DNA of 26,346 nucleotides from CAZFZT01 sp964523675 (GTDB lineage Bacteria; Planctomycetota; Phycisphaerae; Phycisphaerales; SM1A02). Shown here one piece after another: positions 1-9,275 of the stretch (position 1 is its first letter; each line of letters starts with the position of its first letter). The notes beneath the pieces were generated by a model. The model made no database searches, had not been told where the DNA came from, and saw only the letters and a program-made list of their open reading frames with translations. Location: positions 1 to 26,346 of the forward strand of contig CAZFZT010000044.1 in assembly GCA_964523675.1 (NCBI GenBank), read 5' to 3'. A program made the position numbers and the translations under genes.

Positions 1-1112
1 ATAATGACGCAATGACGTCTGCCGAGATAGACATTGCCTTCGTGGCCGCGAATCATCGTTTCGAGCCCGACTTCGTTGCAGGTCGAGCCGGCGACAACCA
101 TCTGGTGCCCGGTCTCGTACTCGACCGTAACCATCACCTGGTCGTGGTTCTCCATCTCCTTATCGATCAGGTGCGACCCGTGTGCGGTGACGCGCACGGG
201 CCATCCTTGATCGACGGCGAGCATGAGCGGCGTCATGACGTGGACGAGCAGATCTCCCACTATGCCGGTTGAGAATTTTCGGTAACGCCGCCAACGGTTG
301 AGCACATACGGATACCAAGCGTGCGGACCGGCCGGCCCCAACCACATCTCCCAATCGACATCGACGCCCGGCTTCCAGTTCTCATCAACGTGGTAGTAGT
401 TCCACTCGCCGCTCGTTGAATTTCGGCAGTAACTCGTCTGGCTGAAAGTGGGTTGACCGATGAGTCCATCGCGAATGGCCTCGCGCGCTGCGGGGTAACG
501 GGGCAGGCGCATCATTTGCGTTCCGACCTGAAGCATGATGTGCGGATTGGCATGAGCATGCTTTCGAAGATCAAGGGCTTCATCAAGCCGCAAGGTCATC
601 GGCTTCTCCAGGTAGACGTGCTTGCCCGCGGCGATGGCGTCGATTGCCATCTGTGCGTGCCAATGCTCGGGTGATGCGATCACGACGCCATGAATGTCTT
701 CGCGCGCGAGCAAGTCGCGATAGTTCACATACTCGGCAACGTCCACGCCTGTTTGGTTCTTGATGCAGATTTCGCGACCTTGTCGGCGGTTCGCGTGCCA
801 GCAGTCAGCCACCGCGACAATCTTCACACCACCTGTTGATGACAGATGCTGCTGCTTCGCAAGGTGGAGAATCGAGCCGCAATGACCTCGCCCCATGCCG
901 CCTGTGCCGATGACTCCCAAGTGAATCGGCTGATCCGGTGCCAGCGGTGCAGGCGGTGCCGCGCTGACAGGCGTCTCTGATGTATGGGTGACGTCTGCAG
1001 CTCTCACCGAGCGGCTGCCCAGCCCCGCCGCAACTCCAGCAAGAGCGGCGGCCTGCTTGAAGAACGTTCTACGAGAGGGGGCGGCTGAATCGAAAGCGTC
1101 GTCGTTGATCAT
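1..1112 (-). CDS. Tat-exported Gfo/Idh/MocA-family oxidoreductase (C-terminus cut by window edge)
   Basis: The reading frame stays open from the ATG at 1112 to base 1, so about 370 residues are visible and the C-terminus is missing. The N-terminus carries a twin-arginine signal (SRRTFFK followed by an Ala/Gly-rich hydrophobic stretch), so export of a folded, cofactor-loaded enzyme is likely. After the signal comes a Rossmann nucleotide-binding motif (GVIGTGGMGRGH), then ASPEHWHA and the family hallmark EKPMT. This family performs NAD(P)-dependent oxidoreduction, usually on sugars or inositols; the substrate cannot be told from sequence. Tat-exported members are abundant in Planctomycetota. 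An AGGAG sits 7 nt before the ATG, which supports this start. The gene ends the minus-strand run; 47 bp separate it from the stop of the PDZ-ankyrin gene. Confidence 0.9.
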   Translation of the reverse strand, partial: MINDDAFDSAAPSRRTFFKQAAALAGVAAGLGSRSVRAADVTHTSETPVSAAPPAPLAPDQPIHLGVIGTGGMGRGHCGSILHLAKQQHLSSTGGVKIVAVADCWHANRRQGREICIKNQTGVDVAEYVNYRDLLAREDIHGVVIASPEHWHAQMAIDAIAAGKHVYLEKPMTLRLDEALDLRKHAHANPHIMLQVGTQMMRLPRYPAAREAIRDGLIGQPTFSQTSYCRNSTSGEWNYYHVDENWKPGVDVDWEMWLGPAGPHAWYPYVLNRWRRYRKFSTGIVGDLLVHVMTPLMLAVDQGWPVRVTAHGSHLIDKEMENHDQVMVTVEYETGHQMVVAGSTCNEVGLETMIRGHEGNVYLGRRHCVI

Positions 1113-1159
1113 GAGGTACTCCTGCGTTTGACGCTGCGCAGTGTACCCACAATTCAGAT

Positions 1160-2527
1160 TCATTCAGCAACCGCACCGCGCGACTGGAGAAAATCGCGCC
1201 ATGACTCGTTTCGAAACATGATCGCGTACGTGATCGGGCGCTCGCCGCCAGCCGTGCGTGCATTGATATCCGCTCCAAACTGCAGGAGTACGTCGATCGT
1301 TTGAGCTGCGTTCGGTCGATCGGAAGCGCCGGCCCTGGAAGCCCAGTGGATCGGTTGCGTGGTGCCGTCGTAGGTCGCCTCCACATCCGCGCCATATTCG
1401 AGCAGTCGCCGGACGACGATGGGCAACGTGGCACGCGCCGCGACATGAAGAACGCTCACGTTGCGCTCATCGCGGGAATCGACCGGCGCGCCCTGCTCGA
1501 TCAGTTGCAACGCCAGCGGTTCATTGCCGTTGATGATCGCTTCAAACAGCGCATCGGCAAGTTCCGGCCTCGGTTGAGGCACGCCGAGCCGCATGATCTG
1601 ACCACGCTGCCCCGGCAGTTGAGGAGAGGGTGGCGGGAGCTCGCCTTCTATCTTGATGTTGAGGGGTTTACGTCCGAAGCGCCGCTCCGCCTCGCTCATC
1701 TCTTGCCGTCGCTTTGCTGCAACGACATCGCTGATTTGCGGGCGGCCGGTTCGCGGATCGCGCAGCCGCTCCGTTGTTCCCAGGGTGATGCGAAGTTCAA
1801 GCTCTTCGAGCGCGATGCGCGCTTGATTGTTCATGACGAACCGCCCGTTTTCATCGCGCTGCGGCCGAAGCACTGTCAGCGCAACCGTCTCGCCTGGCGA
1901 ACGCTCCTGCACTCGAGCAGTCAACTCGAACTGCGACTCAAATGGTTTGCCTTCCAGAGCGATGATGCGATCGCCGATGCGCAATATCTCCCGCGCAGGC
2001 AGGTCCGGCAGGAGATCGATGACTTCGACCTCGATGCGTTCATTCTCCATGTTCCGCTGCGCCTGCATCGAGATTCCGAGGGCACCGCAGGGCTTGTTGA
2101 AGATGCGGTCGCGCAGCGCAGCCAGAATGCGGGCATGCTGCTCCGGAGAGAGCGAGAACTCAGACGCACGTGCAAGGATGGCATACAGCGGGAGATTGCC
2201 GCCGGGCGCGGTCGCAATCGCCTGCATCGCCGATTCGCGCTGGTCAAACTCATTGTGATCGAGCAGAGCGATTTCTTTCAGCAGTGAATCGCTTAGTTCG
2301 ACCCTTGCAAGTTCTTCATCGGAAGGGATGACGTTCTCGGGACGCGCAGCTGGTGGTCCGCTCTGAATCGCAATGCCATCCTGGCGAATGATCAAGCGCG
2401 GTCCTGCGGGCGGCTCCTCCTGACCGCTTGTGCTTGCGGTCAAGAGCAGCATGCCGATGAACAAGAGCAAAGGGACGGCGCGAAGCCGCGAGCAAAGCGT
2501 TGCGGGCTGATGTGCGTCATTCGACAT
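1160..2527 (-). CDS. Secreted or periplasmic protein with PDZ-like domain and ankyrin repeats
   Basis: 455 residues from the ATG at 2527. An upstream in-frame extension to 2677 exists but lies inside yicC and is rejected. Residues ~15-35 form a hydrophobic signal peptide or anchor ending near STSGQ. Residues ~148-245 resemble a PDZ domain: a LGISMQ carboxylate-loop-like strand, then ILRIGDRIIALEGKPF, then GETVALTVLR. A charged linker leads to about four ankyrin repeats (~320-455) with motifs such as VSVLHVAARA, LLEYGADVEA and VLLQFGADINA. Both modules bind proteins, so this is probably a scaffold or protein-quality component rather than an enzyme; no protease triad was seen. The start overlaps the yicC stop by 11 bp, suggesting translational coupling. 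The specific function is unknown. Confidence 0.85.
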   Translation of the reverse strand: MSNDAHQPATLCSRLRAVPLLLFIGMLLLTASTSGQEEPPAGPRLIIRQDGIAIQSGPPAARPENVIPSDEELARVELSDSLLKEIALLDHNEFDQRESAMQAIATAPGGNLPLYAILARASEFSLSPEQHARILAALRDRIFNKPCGALGISMQAQRNMENERIEVEVIDLLPDLPAREILRIGDRIIALEGKPFESQFELTARVQERSPGETVALTVLRPQRDENGRFVMNNQARIALEELELRITLGTTERLRDPRTGRPQISDVVAAKRRQEMSEAERRFGRKPLNIKIEGELPPPSPQLPGQRGQIMRLGVPQPRPELADALFEAIINGNEPLALQLIEQGAPVDSRDERNVSVLHVAARATLPIVVRRLLEYGADVEATYDGTTQPIHWASRAGASDRPNAAQTIDVLLQFGADINARTAGGERPITYAIMFRNESWRDFLQSRGAVAE

Positions 2528-3404
2528 TCTGCACCTGCTCTTTGATTCGGTCGATCCCGCTCTTGATCTCAACGATGCGCCGGCTGATTTCGACATCAAG
2601 GCACTTGCTGCCGATGGTATTCGCCTCACGTAGCATTTCCTGGCTGAGGAAATCCAGCGTGCGACCGGCCGGTTCATTGTCGCGGGTATCGATGATCTCG
2701 AGGAACTGATCGAGGTGGCCGCGCAGCCGCGCGACCTCCTCCGCTATATCAGAGCGTTCCGCGTAGTAGGCGACCTCACGCAGCAGATCTTCATCACGAA
2801 CGGCCACGCCTGTCTCGGCCAGCAGCGCGGTCATGCGCTGGCGCAAACGCTCCTGGTAAAGTTCAACGGTGGTGGGCACGCGCTGGCTGATCACGTCAAG
2901 ATGCCCGCGGATGGCCTGACAATGCTTGTGGAGATCTTCATGCAGCGTCCGGCCTTCACGCTCCCGCATCGAGCCGAGCCGATCGCACGCTTCTTCGACG
3001 AGTTGAAGTATCGGCTTCCGCGCCTTCTCCAGACGCTCTTCGCCGGTGCTGCTTACCACGACTCCGGGCAGCATCAGCAAGGCGCCCAAGTCGATTCTCG
3101 CCGAGGAGTGGTCGAGGCCCGGCACGTTGAGAAGCTGATCAAGATAGCTCTGCACCGCCTTTGCGTTGATCGCGGACGCCGCCTCAGCGGAGGTATCCGA
3201 GAACTTGACGGTCAGCACAACGGTGCCGCGGTTAAAGCGGTGGGAGAGGGCGGCATCGAGTTCGGCCTCCAGTCCCTGTAGTTCTTCAGGCAGGCGAATC
3301 TGCGCCTTGAAATACTTGTTGTTCAGCGAGCGAACCTCAACGGCGTAGTGCGTGCCGTTGATGTTCGTCTGCGCGGCGCCGAATCCGGTCATCGAGCGAA
3401 TCAT
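2517..3404 (-). CDS. yicC: YicC-family endoribonuclease
   Basis: 295 residues, the usual length for the family. It opens with the diagnostic MIRSMTGFG and ends with the conserved block SQEMLREANTIGSKC followed by a helix containing EIKSGIDRIKEQ. YicC proteins are RNA endonucleases; the E. coli member (RnaYic) acts on RNA such as the sRNA RyhB. The gene sits 27 bp after the secG stop and overlaps the PDZ-ankyrin start, so secG, yicC and that gene probably share a transcript. The Shine-Dalgarno is weak (AGCAGG). Recognition is firm; the RNA targets here are unknown. Confidence 0.95.
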   Translation of the reverse strand: MIRSMTGFGAAQTNINGTHYAVEVRSLNNKYFKAQIRLPEELQGLEAELDAALSHRFNRGTVVLTVKFSDTSAEAASAINAKAVQSYLDQLLNVPGLDHSSARIDLGALLMLPGVVVSSTGEERLEKARKPILQLVEEACDRLGSMREREGRTLHEDLHKHCQAIRGHLDVISQRVPTTVELYQERLRQRMTALLAETGVAVRDEDLLREVAYYAERSDIAEEVARLRGHLDQFLEIIDTRDNEPAGRTLDFLSQEMLREANTIGSKCLDVEISRRIVEIKSGIDRIKEQVQNVE

Positions 3405-3431
3405 GTGCTGGAACCTGCTTGGGCCATGCGA

Positions 3432-3842
3432 TTACTCGGGCTCCGCCGGCGCCTTCGGACTGAGATCAAACTCAAACGTGCCCTCACCGACATTCACAGG
3501 AGGCGCGTTCGGCTCCACCCGGAGCGGCGGGGTCGCTGCTCCGGTGTCGCTGGCTTCGGTCGTGACGTCGATCGGCGTGGGGGCGCCCAGATCGGCCGGT
3601 TCATCGCCGATCAAGTTCAGTGAGATGGCGATGCCGAGGTACACGACGAAGGCAATCACCGTTGCCCACGTGAGGGCATCGCCGACTCGGCCGCCGAATA
3701 CCGATTCCGTTCCACCACCACCCGCGCCGCCGAAAGCGCCCGCCAGTCCGCCGCCCTGGGGCCGCTGAACCAGAATGATGAGTACCATCGCGACGGAGAC
3801 GACGACAAACAGGAGCGTGAGGAGAATGAAGGTGGTGCTCAT
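3432..3842 (-). CDS. secG: Preprotein translocase subunit SecG
   Basis: 136 residues. Two transmembrane helices flank the family signature: helix 1 about residues 3-25 (FILLTLLFVVVSVAMVLIIL), then VQRPQGGGLAGAFGG and a Gly-rich loop with TESVFGGR, then helix 2 (~55-76). The remaining ~60 residues are an acidic, Pro/Thr-rich tail, longer than in E. coli (110 aa). SecG is the accessory membrane subunit of the SecYEG channel. It lies 91 bp downstream of tpiA on the same strand, a tpiA-secG order seen in many bacteria. No Shine-Dalgarno is visible ahead of the ATG. Confidence 0.95.
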   Translation of the reverse strand: MSTTFILLTLLFVVVSVAMVLIILVQRPQGGGLAGAFGGAGGGGTESVFGGRVGDALTWATVIAFVVYLGIAISLNLIGDEPADLGAPTPIDVTTEASDTGAATPPLRVEPNAPPVNVGEGTFEFDLSPKAPAEPE

Positions 3843-3933
3843 AAGAAAGAAGATCAGAGGTCAAGGGTGAGAAGTCGAGAAAGCCGCATCTGAAGGTTGG
3901 GGTCGCGGAACGATGCGGATTCGAGCGGGAGCG

Positions 3934-4716
3934 TTACTTGTTTCCCAGCGCGGCCCGCACGATTTCAAGAAACTCATCGCTCTTGAGCGATGCACCGCCC
4001 ACCAGGAAGCCGTCTATATTCGGCTGCGCGGCAAGCGTTGCCGCATTCGCGGCTTTCACCGACCCGCCGTACTGAATCCGGACCGACTCGGCAATGTCTT
4101 CATTGTAGCGATTCCGAAGGGCCTGGCGTAGCCGGGCGTGTACGATTTCAGCATCCTCGGGTGCGGCTGTTTTGCCCGTCCCAATGGCCCAGACCGGCTC
4201 GTAAGCGATGACCACTCGACCTTCCGCGAGGAGACCCGCATCCACGCCCGCCAGACCCGCCTCAAGTTGCTGGAGGTTCACCTGCTCCGTTAGGTTCTGT
4301 TCGCGCTGCTCAAGGGTCTCACCTATGCAGAAAATGACTGTGAGACCCGCCTCCAGGGCAGCCAGCATCTTGGCGTGAATCAAGGCATCGTTTTCGCCCA
4401 ACACATGCCGCCGCTCCGAATGTCCGACGATGACATGGGTCACGTCGAGATCGAGCAGCATGGCGGGGCTGACCTCCCCGGTGAAGGCGCCGACGGGTTG
4501 GTGGTACACATCTTGAGCGCCCAGCGCCACCGCAGAGCCGCGGATGACGGACCCAACCGCATCAAGGTACGGGAAGGGCGGAAAGACCACCACATCGCAT
4601 GATGTGGCCGCGTCGCCACTGACACCGAGCACAATTTCACCAGCGAGCGCTCGCGCCGAGGCAAGGTCGGTATGCATCTTCCAGTTGCCGCCAACGATGG
4701 GTTTACGTGTGGGCAT
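3934..4716 (-). CDS. tpiA: Triosephosphate isomerase
   Basis: 260 residues from the ATG at 4716, the normal length. It interconverts dihydroxyacetone phosphate and glyceraldehyde-3-phosphate in glycolysis and gluconeogenesis. Catalytic residues are all present: N11 and K13 in GGNWKM, H99 in VIVGHSERR, E173 in AYEPVWAIGTGK, plus the phosphate-binding IQYGGSVK and DGFLVGGASL. The frame is open upstream to 4812, and another ATG lies at 4743, but homology begins at MPTRKPIVGGNWKM, so 4716 is chosen. No Shine-Dalgarno sits at usable distance; instead a hairpin with GAGGA in its loop lies 16-30 nt upstream. tpiA is divergent from sucA. Confidence 0.96.
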   Translation of the reverse strand: MPTRKPIVGGNWKMHTDLASARALAGEIVLGVSGDAATSCDVVVFPPFPYLDAVGSVIRGSAVALGAQDVYHQPVGAFTGEVSPAMLLDLDVTHVIVGHSERRHVLGENDALIHAKMLAALEAGLTVIFCIGETLEQREQNLTEQVNLQQLEAGLAGVDAGLLAEGRVVIAYEPVWAIGTGKTAAPEDAEIVHARLRQALRNRYNEDIAESVRIQYGGSVKAANAATLAAQPNIDGFLVGGASLKSDEFLEIVRAALGNK

Positions 4717-4731
4717 CAGGCCATTATTGCA

Positions 4732-4746
4732 CCGATTCCTCATCGG
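4732..4746 (-). promoter_or_regulatory. Small perfect hairpin upstream of tpiA with GAGGA loop
   Basis: In the minus-strand RNA, CCGAT-GAGGA-ATCGG forms a 5-bp stem with the GGA in the loop. It lies 16-30 nt before the tpiA ATG, too far to serve as an ordinary ribosome binding site. It might be a protein-binding RNA element, a stability hairpin, or chance. The alternative ATG at 4743 lies inside it. The intergenic region 4717-4945 otherwise shows only a possible -10 (TACAAT at 4893-4898) for sucA without a convincing -35. Confidence 0.3.
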
Positions 4747-4945
4747 ACTCTTCGCTGCGGCGCTTCCAGCGGAGGAGCGGTTGCCGCCAACGTGCCGCCA
4801 ACGAATGACCAAGTATCAAAAGCTCCGGCTCTTTCCTCCCTTGGAACTTGTGACTGGAACGCTCAATGGCCGATGTGACTACAAATGACGGCTACAATGT
4901 CGTTTCACAACTTTCCCCCTCCGGTCTCCAAGGATCAGCCCTGAA

Positions 4946-7804
4946 ATGAGCCAGCCCGAAGCAGGCCCCGACGCCAACCGCTCCAAGCCCCCACTCGACT
5001 TCTCCGTCAACGGTTGGAACTCCGAATACATCGATGACCTCTATCAGCAGTGGTCGGACGATCCCGACACGGTTGACCCGCAGTGGCGACAATTCTTTCG
5101 TGGCTTTGAGCTTGGATGCCGCATGGCTCCCGCAGATGGGGAAGCTGCTGGCCCGGCGCCGCCGGGCGGACCGCAGGTGGCATATTCACGCCAGGGCAAG
5201 GTCGATGCGCTGATTTACCACTACCGTGACATCGGTCACCTTGCCGCAGAGCTCGATCCGCTCGGTTCAAAGCGCCTGCTCCCGGAGGCGCTCACGCTGG
5301 CCTCGTTCGATTTGAGCGAGGAAGATCTCGAAGCCCGGTTTGACCCAGGTGTACTTCCGCTGGAGAACCCCGCGCCGCTTCGTGAGATCGTGCAGCTCCT
5401 CCAGGACACGTATTGCAGGCGTATCGGCGTTGAGTACATGCACATTCAGGATCGGCAGAAAAGGCGCTGGCTCCAGATGAAAATGGAGCCGACTCGCAAT
5501 TGCCCTGACCTGCCGCACAAGCAGAAGCTGCGCATCCTGGGGGATCTCATTGAGGCCGACGCGTTCGAGAACTTTGTCAATACGCGGTATCGCGGGAAGA
5601 AACGATTCGGGCTGGATGGAGGCGAATCGCTCATTCCGATCCTGAACGAGATTATCGAGCGCGCTCCCGACGCCGGCATTGTCGAGATTACGATGGGCAT
5701 GGCTCATCGGGGCCGGCTCAACGTCCTCGCGAACATTATGAATAAGACGTATGACCAGATCTTCACCGAGTTTGAAGAGGCATGGGTCGAAGATTTCCTT
5801 GAGGGGGGAGGCGACGTCAAGTATCACCGCGGGTATTCCAGTAATCACACCACCAGTGAAGGCAAACCGATTCGGCTTTCACTTTCACCGAATCCATCGC
5901 ATCTTGAACACGTCAACCCCGTGGTGCTTGGGCGCTGCCGCGCCAAGCAGCGACTGGGCAACGATGAGGCCCGAAAGAAGGTCGTGCCGATTCTGATGCA
6001 TGGCGACGCGGCCTTCCCCGCGCAAGGTATCGTCGCTGAATGCTTCAATTACGCGAGACTGCCCGGGTACAACGTGGGGGGCACGATTCACGTAGTGATC
6101 AACAATCAGATTGGTTTCACGACTGATCAGCGGGATGCATTCAGCGGCATGTACTGCACTGATATCGCAAAGATGGCGTATGCTCCGATCTTTCATGTCA
6201 ACGGTGATGATCCAGAGGCGTGCGCGTTCGTTGCACAACTGGCGATTGAGTACCGCCAGGAGTTTGGGGACGACGTGGTGATCGACATGTGGTGCTACCG
6301 CAAGTACGGTCATAACGAAGGCGATGAGCCGACCTTCACACAGCCGGTGATGTATGAAAAGATCAGGAGTCACACGCCTGTACTGAAGCAGTACGTCGCG
6401 CGGCTCGTGGGCGAAGGCGTCATTACGCAGAAGGACGCCGACACGCTGTACAAGCAGCTGCGAGCAAAGCTCGACGAATCGCAAACGCGGTCGAAGGAGC
6501 AGCCGGTCGATCCTTCAGTACGCGCCTTCCAGAGTAACTGGGAAGGGCTTACCGAGAGTTACAGTGATGAGCCGCTGGAGACCGGTGTGCCCCGGGAGAA
6601 ACTCGACAGCGTGGCCAAAGCGCTCGGCCGCGTTCCAGCCGGCTTCAACGTCCACAAGAAGTTGAAGAAGCTGCTCGAAGCTCGGTCGAAGGCGATTGAG
6701 AAGAACAGCGCTCTTGATTGGGCGATGGGAGAGTTGCTCGCCTACGGAACGCTACTCCTCGAGGGCCATGCTGTTCGGCTGACGGGGCAGGATGTCGAGC
6801 GAGGAACATTCTCGCATCGACATGCCGTTCTCTTTGATGCGCAAACGAACGATCCGTATACGCCGCTCGAACATATTGCGCCCAATCAACAAGCCAAATT
6901 CTGCGTTTACAACAGCCCGCTGACCGAGTCGGCATGCGTCGGCTTTGAATACGGCTACTCACTGACCGACCCAAAGATGCTGGTGATCTGGGAGGCGCAG
7001 TTCGGCGACTTTGCCAACGGAGCACAAGTCATTGTCGATCAATTCATCGCCTCGGCCGAAGTCAAATGGCAAAGACATTCCGGTCTTGTGCTCTTTCTCC
7101 CGCACGGATATGAGGGCCAGGGACCGGAGCATTCGTCAGCGCGGCTTGAGCGTTTCCTGACCAACTGCGCGAGGAACAACATGGTCGTGTGCTATCCCAC
7201 GACGCCCGCGCAGCATTTCCACTTACTCCGTCAGCAACTCAAGCGAAACTTCCGCAAGCCGTTGATCGTCATGACGCCGAAGAGTCTGTTGAGGCACCCC
7301 AAGGCGGTCAGTGCGCCCGAGGAACTCATGAGCGGATCGTTCCAGCGCGTCATCGACGATCCAGCTGTGAAGGATCCAAAGAAGATCAGCCGCCTGCTCC
7401 TCTGTTCAGGCAAGATTTATTACGACCTCGCTGCGCAACGGGAGTCCGTTGAGCGCAACGATGTCGCCATCGTGCGCATTGAGCAGCTGTATCCCTTCCC
7501 CGAAAAGGCGATCAGGAACGTTCTTGATCGCTATCGTTCTGTCCAGGAGATGGTCTGGGTTCAGGAGGAGCCGAAGAACATGGGTGCCTGGCGGCACATG
7601 GATGCCTACTTCAGAGAGGTGCTTGAGATCTCATTGCCGTACGTCGGCCGCGACGCCAATTCCTCCCCAGCCGTTGCATCGACGAAGATGCACCTGCAGG
7701 AGCAGGAGAAGATTTTGATCGCTGCTGTCGGGTTGCCAACCAAACAGGATGATGCGAAGGCAGGCGCACAGGAGACGGCGGCTTCGGTGGCTGCCTCGAC
7801 GTGA
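4946..7804 (+). CDS. sucA: 2-oxoglutarate dehydrogenase E1 component (thiamine diphosphate-dependent)
   Basis: 952 residues, close to the 933 of E. coli SucA. E1o decarboxylates 2-oxoglutarate and transfers the succinyl group to lipoyl-E2 in the TCA cycle. The N-terminal segment contains the typical YIDDLYQQW...WRQFFRGF. The ThDP/Mg2+ core shows GMAHRGRLNV (251-260), HGDAAFPAQG (352-361) and HVVINNQIGFTT (382-393). The C-terminal transketolase-like part ends with IEQLYPFPEKAI and WVQEEPKNMGAW. The ATG at 4946 has AAGGA about 11 nt upstream and matches the family start. sucB follows 150 bp later. No E3 (lpd) or sucCD genes are nearby, so those must be elsewhere. Confidence 0.98.
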   Translation: MSQPEAGPDANRSKPPLDFSVNGWNSEYIDDLYQQWSDDPDTVDPQWRQFFRGFELGCRMAPADGEAAGPAPPGGPQVAYSRQGKVDALIYHYRDIGHLAAELDPLGSKRLLPEALTLASFDLSEEDLEARFDPGVLPLENPAPLREIVQLLQDTYCRRIGVEYMHIQDRQKRRWLQMKMEPTRNCPDLPHKQKLRILGDLIEADAFENFVNTRYRGKKRFGLDGGESLIPILNEIIERAPDAGIVEITMGMAHRGRLNVLANIMNKTYDQIFTEFEEAWVEDFLEGGGDVKYHRGYSSNHTTSEGKPIRLSLSPNPSHLEHVNPVVLGRCRAKQRLGNDEARKKVVPILMHGDAAFPAQGIVAECFNYARLPGYNVGGTIHVVINNQIGFTTDQRDAFSGMYCTDIAKMAYAPIFHVNGDDPEACAFVAQLAIEYRQEFGDDVVIDMWCYRKYGHNEGDEPTFTQPVMYEKIRSHTPVLKQYVARLVGEGVITQKDADTLYKQLRAKLDESQTRSKEQPVDPSVRAFQSNWEGLTESYSDEPLETGVPREKLDSVAKALGRVPAGFNVHKKLKKLLEARSKAIEKNSALDWAMGELLAYGTLLLEGHAVRLTGQDVERGTFSHRHAVLFDAQTNDPYTPLEHIAPNQQAKFCVYNSPLTESACVGFEYGYSLTDPKMLVIWEAQFGDFANGAQVIVDQFIASAEVKWQRHSGLVLFLPHGYEGQGPEHSSARLERFLTNCARNNMVVCYPTTPAQHFHLLRQQLKRNFRKPLIVMTPKSLLRHPKAVSAPEELMSGSFQRVIDDPAVKDPKKISRLLLCSGKIYYDLAAQRESVERNDVAIVRIEQLYPFPEKAIRNVLDRYRSVQEMVWVQEEPKNMGAWRHMDAYFREVLEISLPYVGRDANSSPAVASTKMHLQEQEKILIAAVGLPTKQDDAKAGAQETAASVAAST

Positions 7805-7954
7805 GCCACTCTGTTCTGTGAAGTTTGCCGTCTCACGTCATCGCCTGAACAGGCATCGGGAATCGAGTACCACATCCCGCGTGCTTGAGTCTTCAAGACA
7901 GCTCTTCCTACGGTACTTCTCTTCCATACTGCCCACCCTGTATCATTCCACGCC

Positions 7955-9235
7955 ATGCCCGTTGATATCACCATTCCCAGCCCCGGCGAATCGATCACCG
8001 AAGTCACCATCGGCCCCTGGCACAAGAGTGACGGCGACTGGGTCGAGAAGGATGAGACGCTTGTTGAGATCGAGTCGGACAAAGTGACGCTTGAAGTACC
8101 TGCACCCGAGTCGGGACGATTGAAAATTGCTGCGCAGGAAGGTGATGAGAAAAATGTCGGCGATGTGATCGGCAGCGTGGACGCGAAAGCCGAGAAACCT
8201 GAACAGCCGGCTACGCCTTCGGCTGGAAAGGCGTCAGCCACAGAGGAGGATGCGCCGGCACAGCCGCAGTCCGATTCCTCTCGATCGAAGGTGGAAAAGG
8301 ACGCTGAGCGCAATGAACGTGCGACTGCGACAGCTGTGGAGTCGAAGGTGACGCCGCTAGCGCGAAAGATCGCTCAGGAGCGGGGGGTGAACCTTGCTCA
8401 AGTCAAAGGCACTGGGCCCGCTGGTCGCATTACCAAGCAGGATGTCCTCGCCGTTCGTGACAGCGATCGCGTGCACGTTGAAGGGCCGCGCGAGATCGTG
8501 GCTCATGAAGCGGGCTCACGTGGTGTGCGGCGGGAAAAGATGACCAAACTTCGCCAGCGCATCGCGCAGCGGCTCGTCGAAGCGCAGCACAACGCTGCAA
8601 TGCTCACGACCTTCAACGAATGCGATATGTCCGCTGTGATGGCGTTGCGCTCGCGGCACAAGGATTCGTTCGCAGCAAGGCACGGCGTCGGCCTCGGATT
8701 CATGTCGTTCTTCTGCAAGGCAGCAGTCTCCGCACTCCAGGCGTTTCCGCGCGTCAACGCTTACATCGTCGGCAATCCGCCAAGCGAGATTGAATATCAC
8801 GAGTATGTGGACATCTCGGTTGCGGTCGGCACTGAGAAAGGACTGGTTGTTCCCGTTCTGCGCAATGTTGAAAACATGTCGTTTGCGGGAATCGAGCGGA
8901 CTATTAAGGAGCTTGCCACGAAGGCCCGCGACGGCAAGTTGACCATCGACGAGATGACCGGCGGTACGTTCACCATCTCCAACGGAGGCGTGTATGGTTC
9001 ATTGAACTCGACGCCGATCCTGAATCCACCGCAGTCGGCTATTTTGGGGATGCACAAAATCATGAAGCGCCCGGTCGAAGATCCAGACGCTCCAGGTCAA
9101 ATTGGCCTGCGGCCGATGATGTATCTCGCTCTCAGCTACGACCACCGCATAATCGATGGCGCAGAAGCGGTCGGCTTCCTCGTGCATGTCAAGGAAATGA
9201 TTGAGAATCCAGAGCGTCTGCTTCTTGGGGTTTGA
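7955..9235 (+). CDS. sucB: Dihydrolipoyllysine-residue succinyltransferase, E2 of 2-oxoglutarate dehydrogenase
   Basis: 426 residues with the three E2 modules in order. The lipoyl domain (1-75) has the lipoylated K43 in EIESDKVTLEV, the succinyltransferase-type sequence rather than pyruvate-type ETDKA. The peripheral subunit-binding domain (132-167) has VTPLARKIAQERG and GTGPAGRITKQDV. The catalytic domain (~195-426) has the active site SYDHRIIDG, with H397 and D401. A charged Ala/Pro/Glu linker separates the first two modules. The protein forms the core of the complex and produces succinyl-CoA. It follows sucA after 150 bp with no visible Shine-Dalgarno; nothing identifiable lies in that gap. 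Confidence 0.98.
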   Translation: MPVDITIPSPGESITEVTIGPWHKSDGDWVEKDETLVEIESDKVTLEVPAPESGRLKIAAQEGDEKNVGDVIGSVDAKAEKPEQPATPSAGKASATEEDAPAQPQSDSSRSKVEKDAERNERATATAVESKVTPLARKIAQERGVNLAQVKGTGPAGRITKQDVLAVRDSDRVHVEGPREIVAHEAGSRGVRREKMTKLRQRIAQRLVEAQHNAAMLTTFNECDMSAVMALRSRHKDSFAARHGVGLGFMSFFCKAAVSALQAFPRVNAYIVGNPPSEIEYHEYVDISVAVGTEKGLVVPVLRNVENMSFAGIERTIKELATKARDGKLTIDEMTGGTFTISNGGVYGSLNSTPILNPPQSAILGMHKIMKRPVEDPDAPGQIGLRPMMYLALSYDHRIIDGAEAVGFLVHVKEMIENPERLLLGV

Positions 9236-9275
9236 GCCGCGAACGACTCGTGAGCAGGTTCGTTCATCGCGCATG

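Noticed and set aside
1301..2287. 328-residue open frame on the plus strand
   Set aside because: Antisense to the PDZ-ankyrin gene, with Arg/Leu-biased composition and no domain; the minus-strand frame has clear motifs.
2528..2677. Upstream in-frame extension of the PDZ-ankyrin gene
   Set aside because: It would lie inside yicC and precede the signal peptide with basic, unlike sequence; the ATG at 2527 gives a normal exported protein.
7606..8313. 235-residue open frame on the minus strand
   Set aside because: Antisense to the sucA end and the sucB lipoyl/linker region; Ser-rich low-complexity translation without family features.
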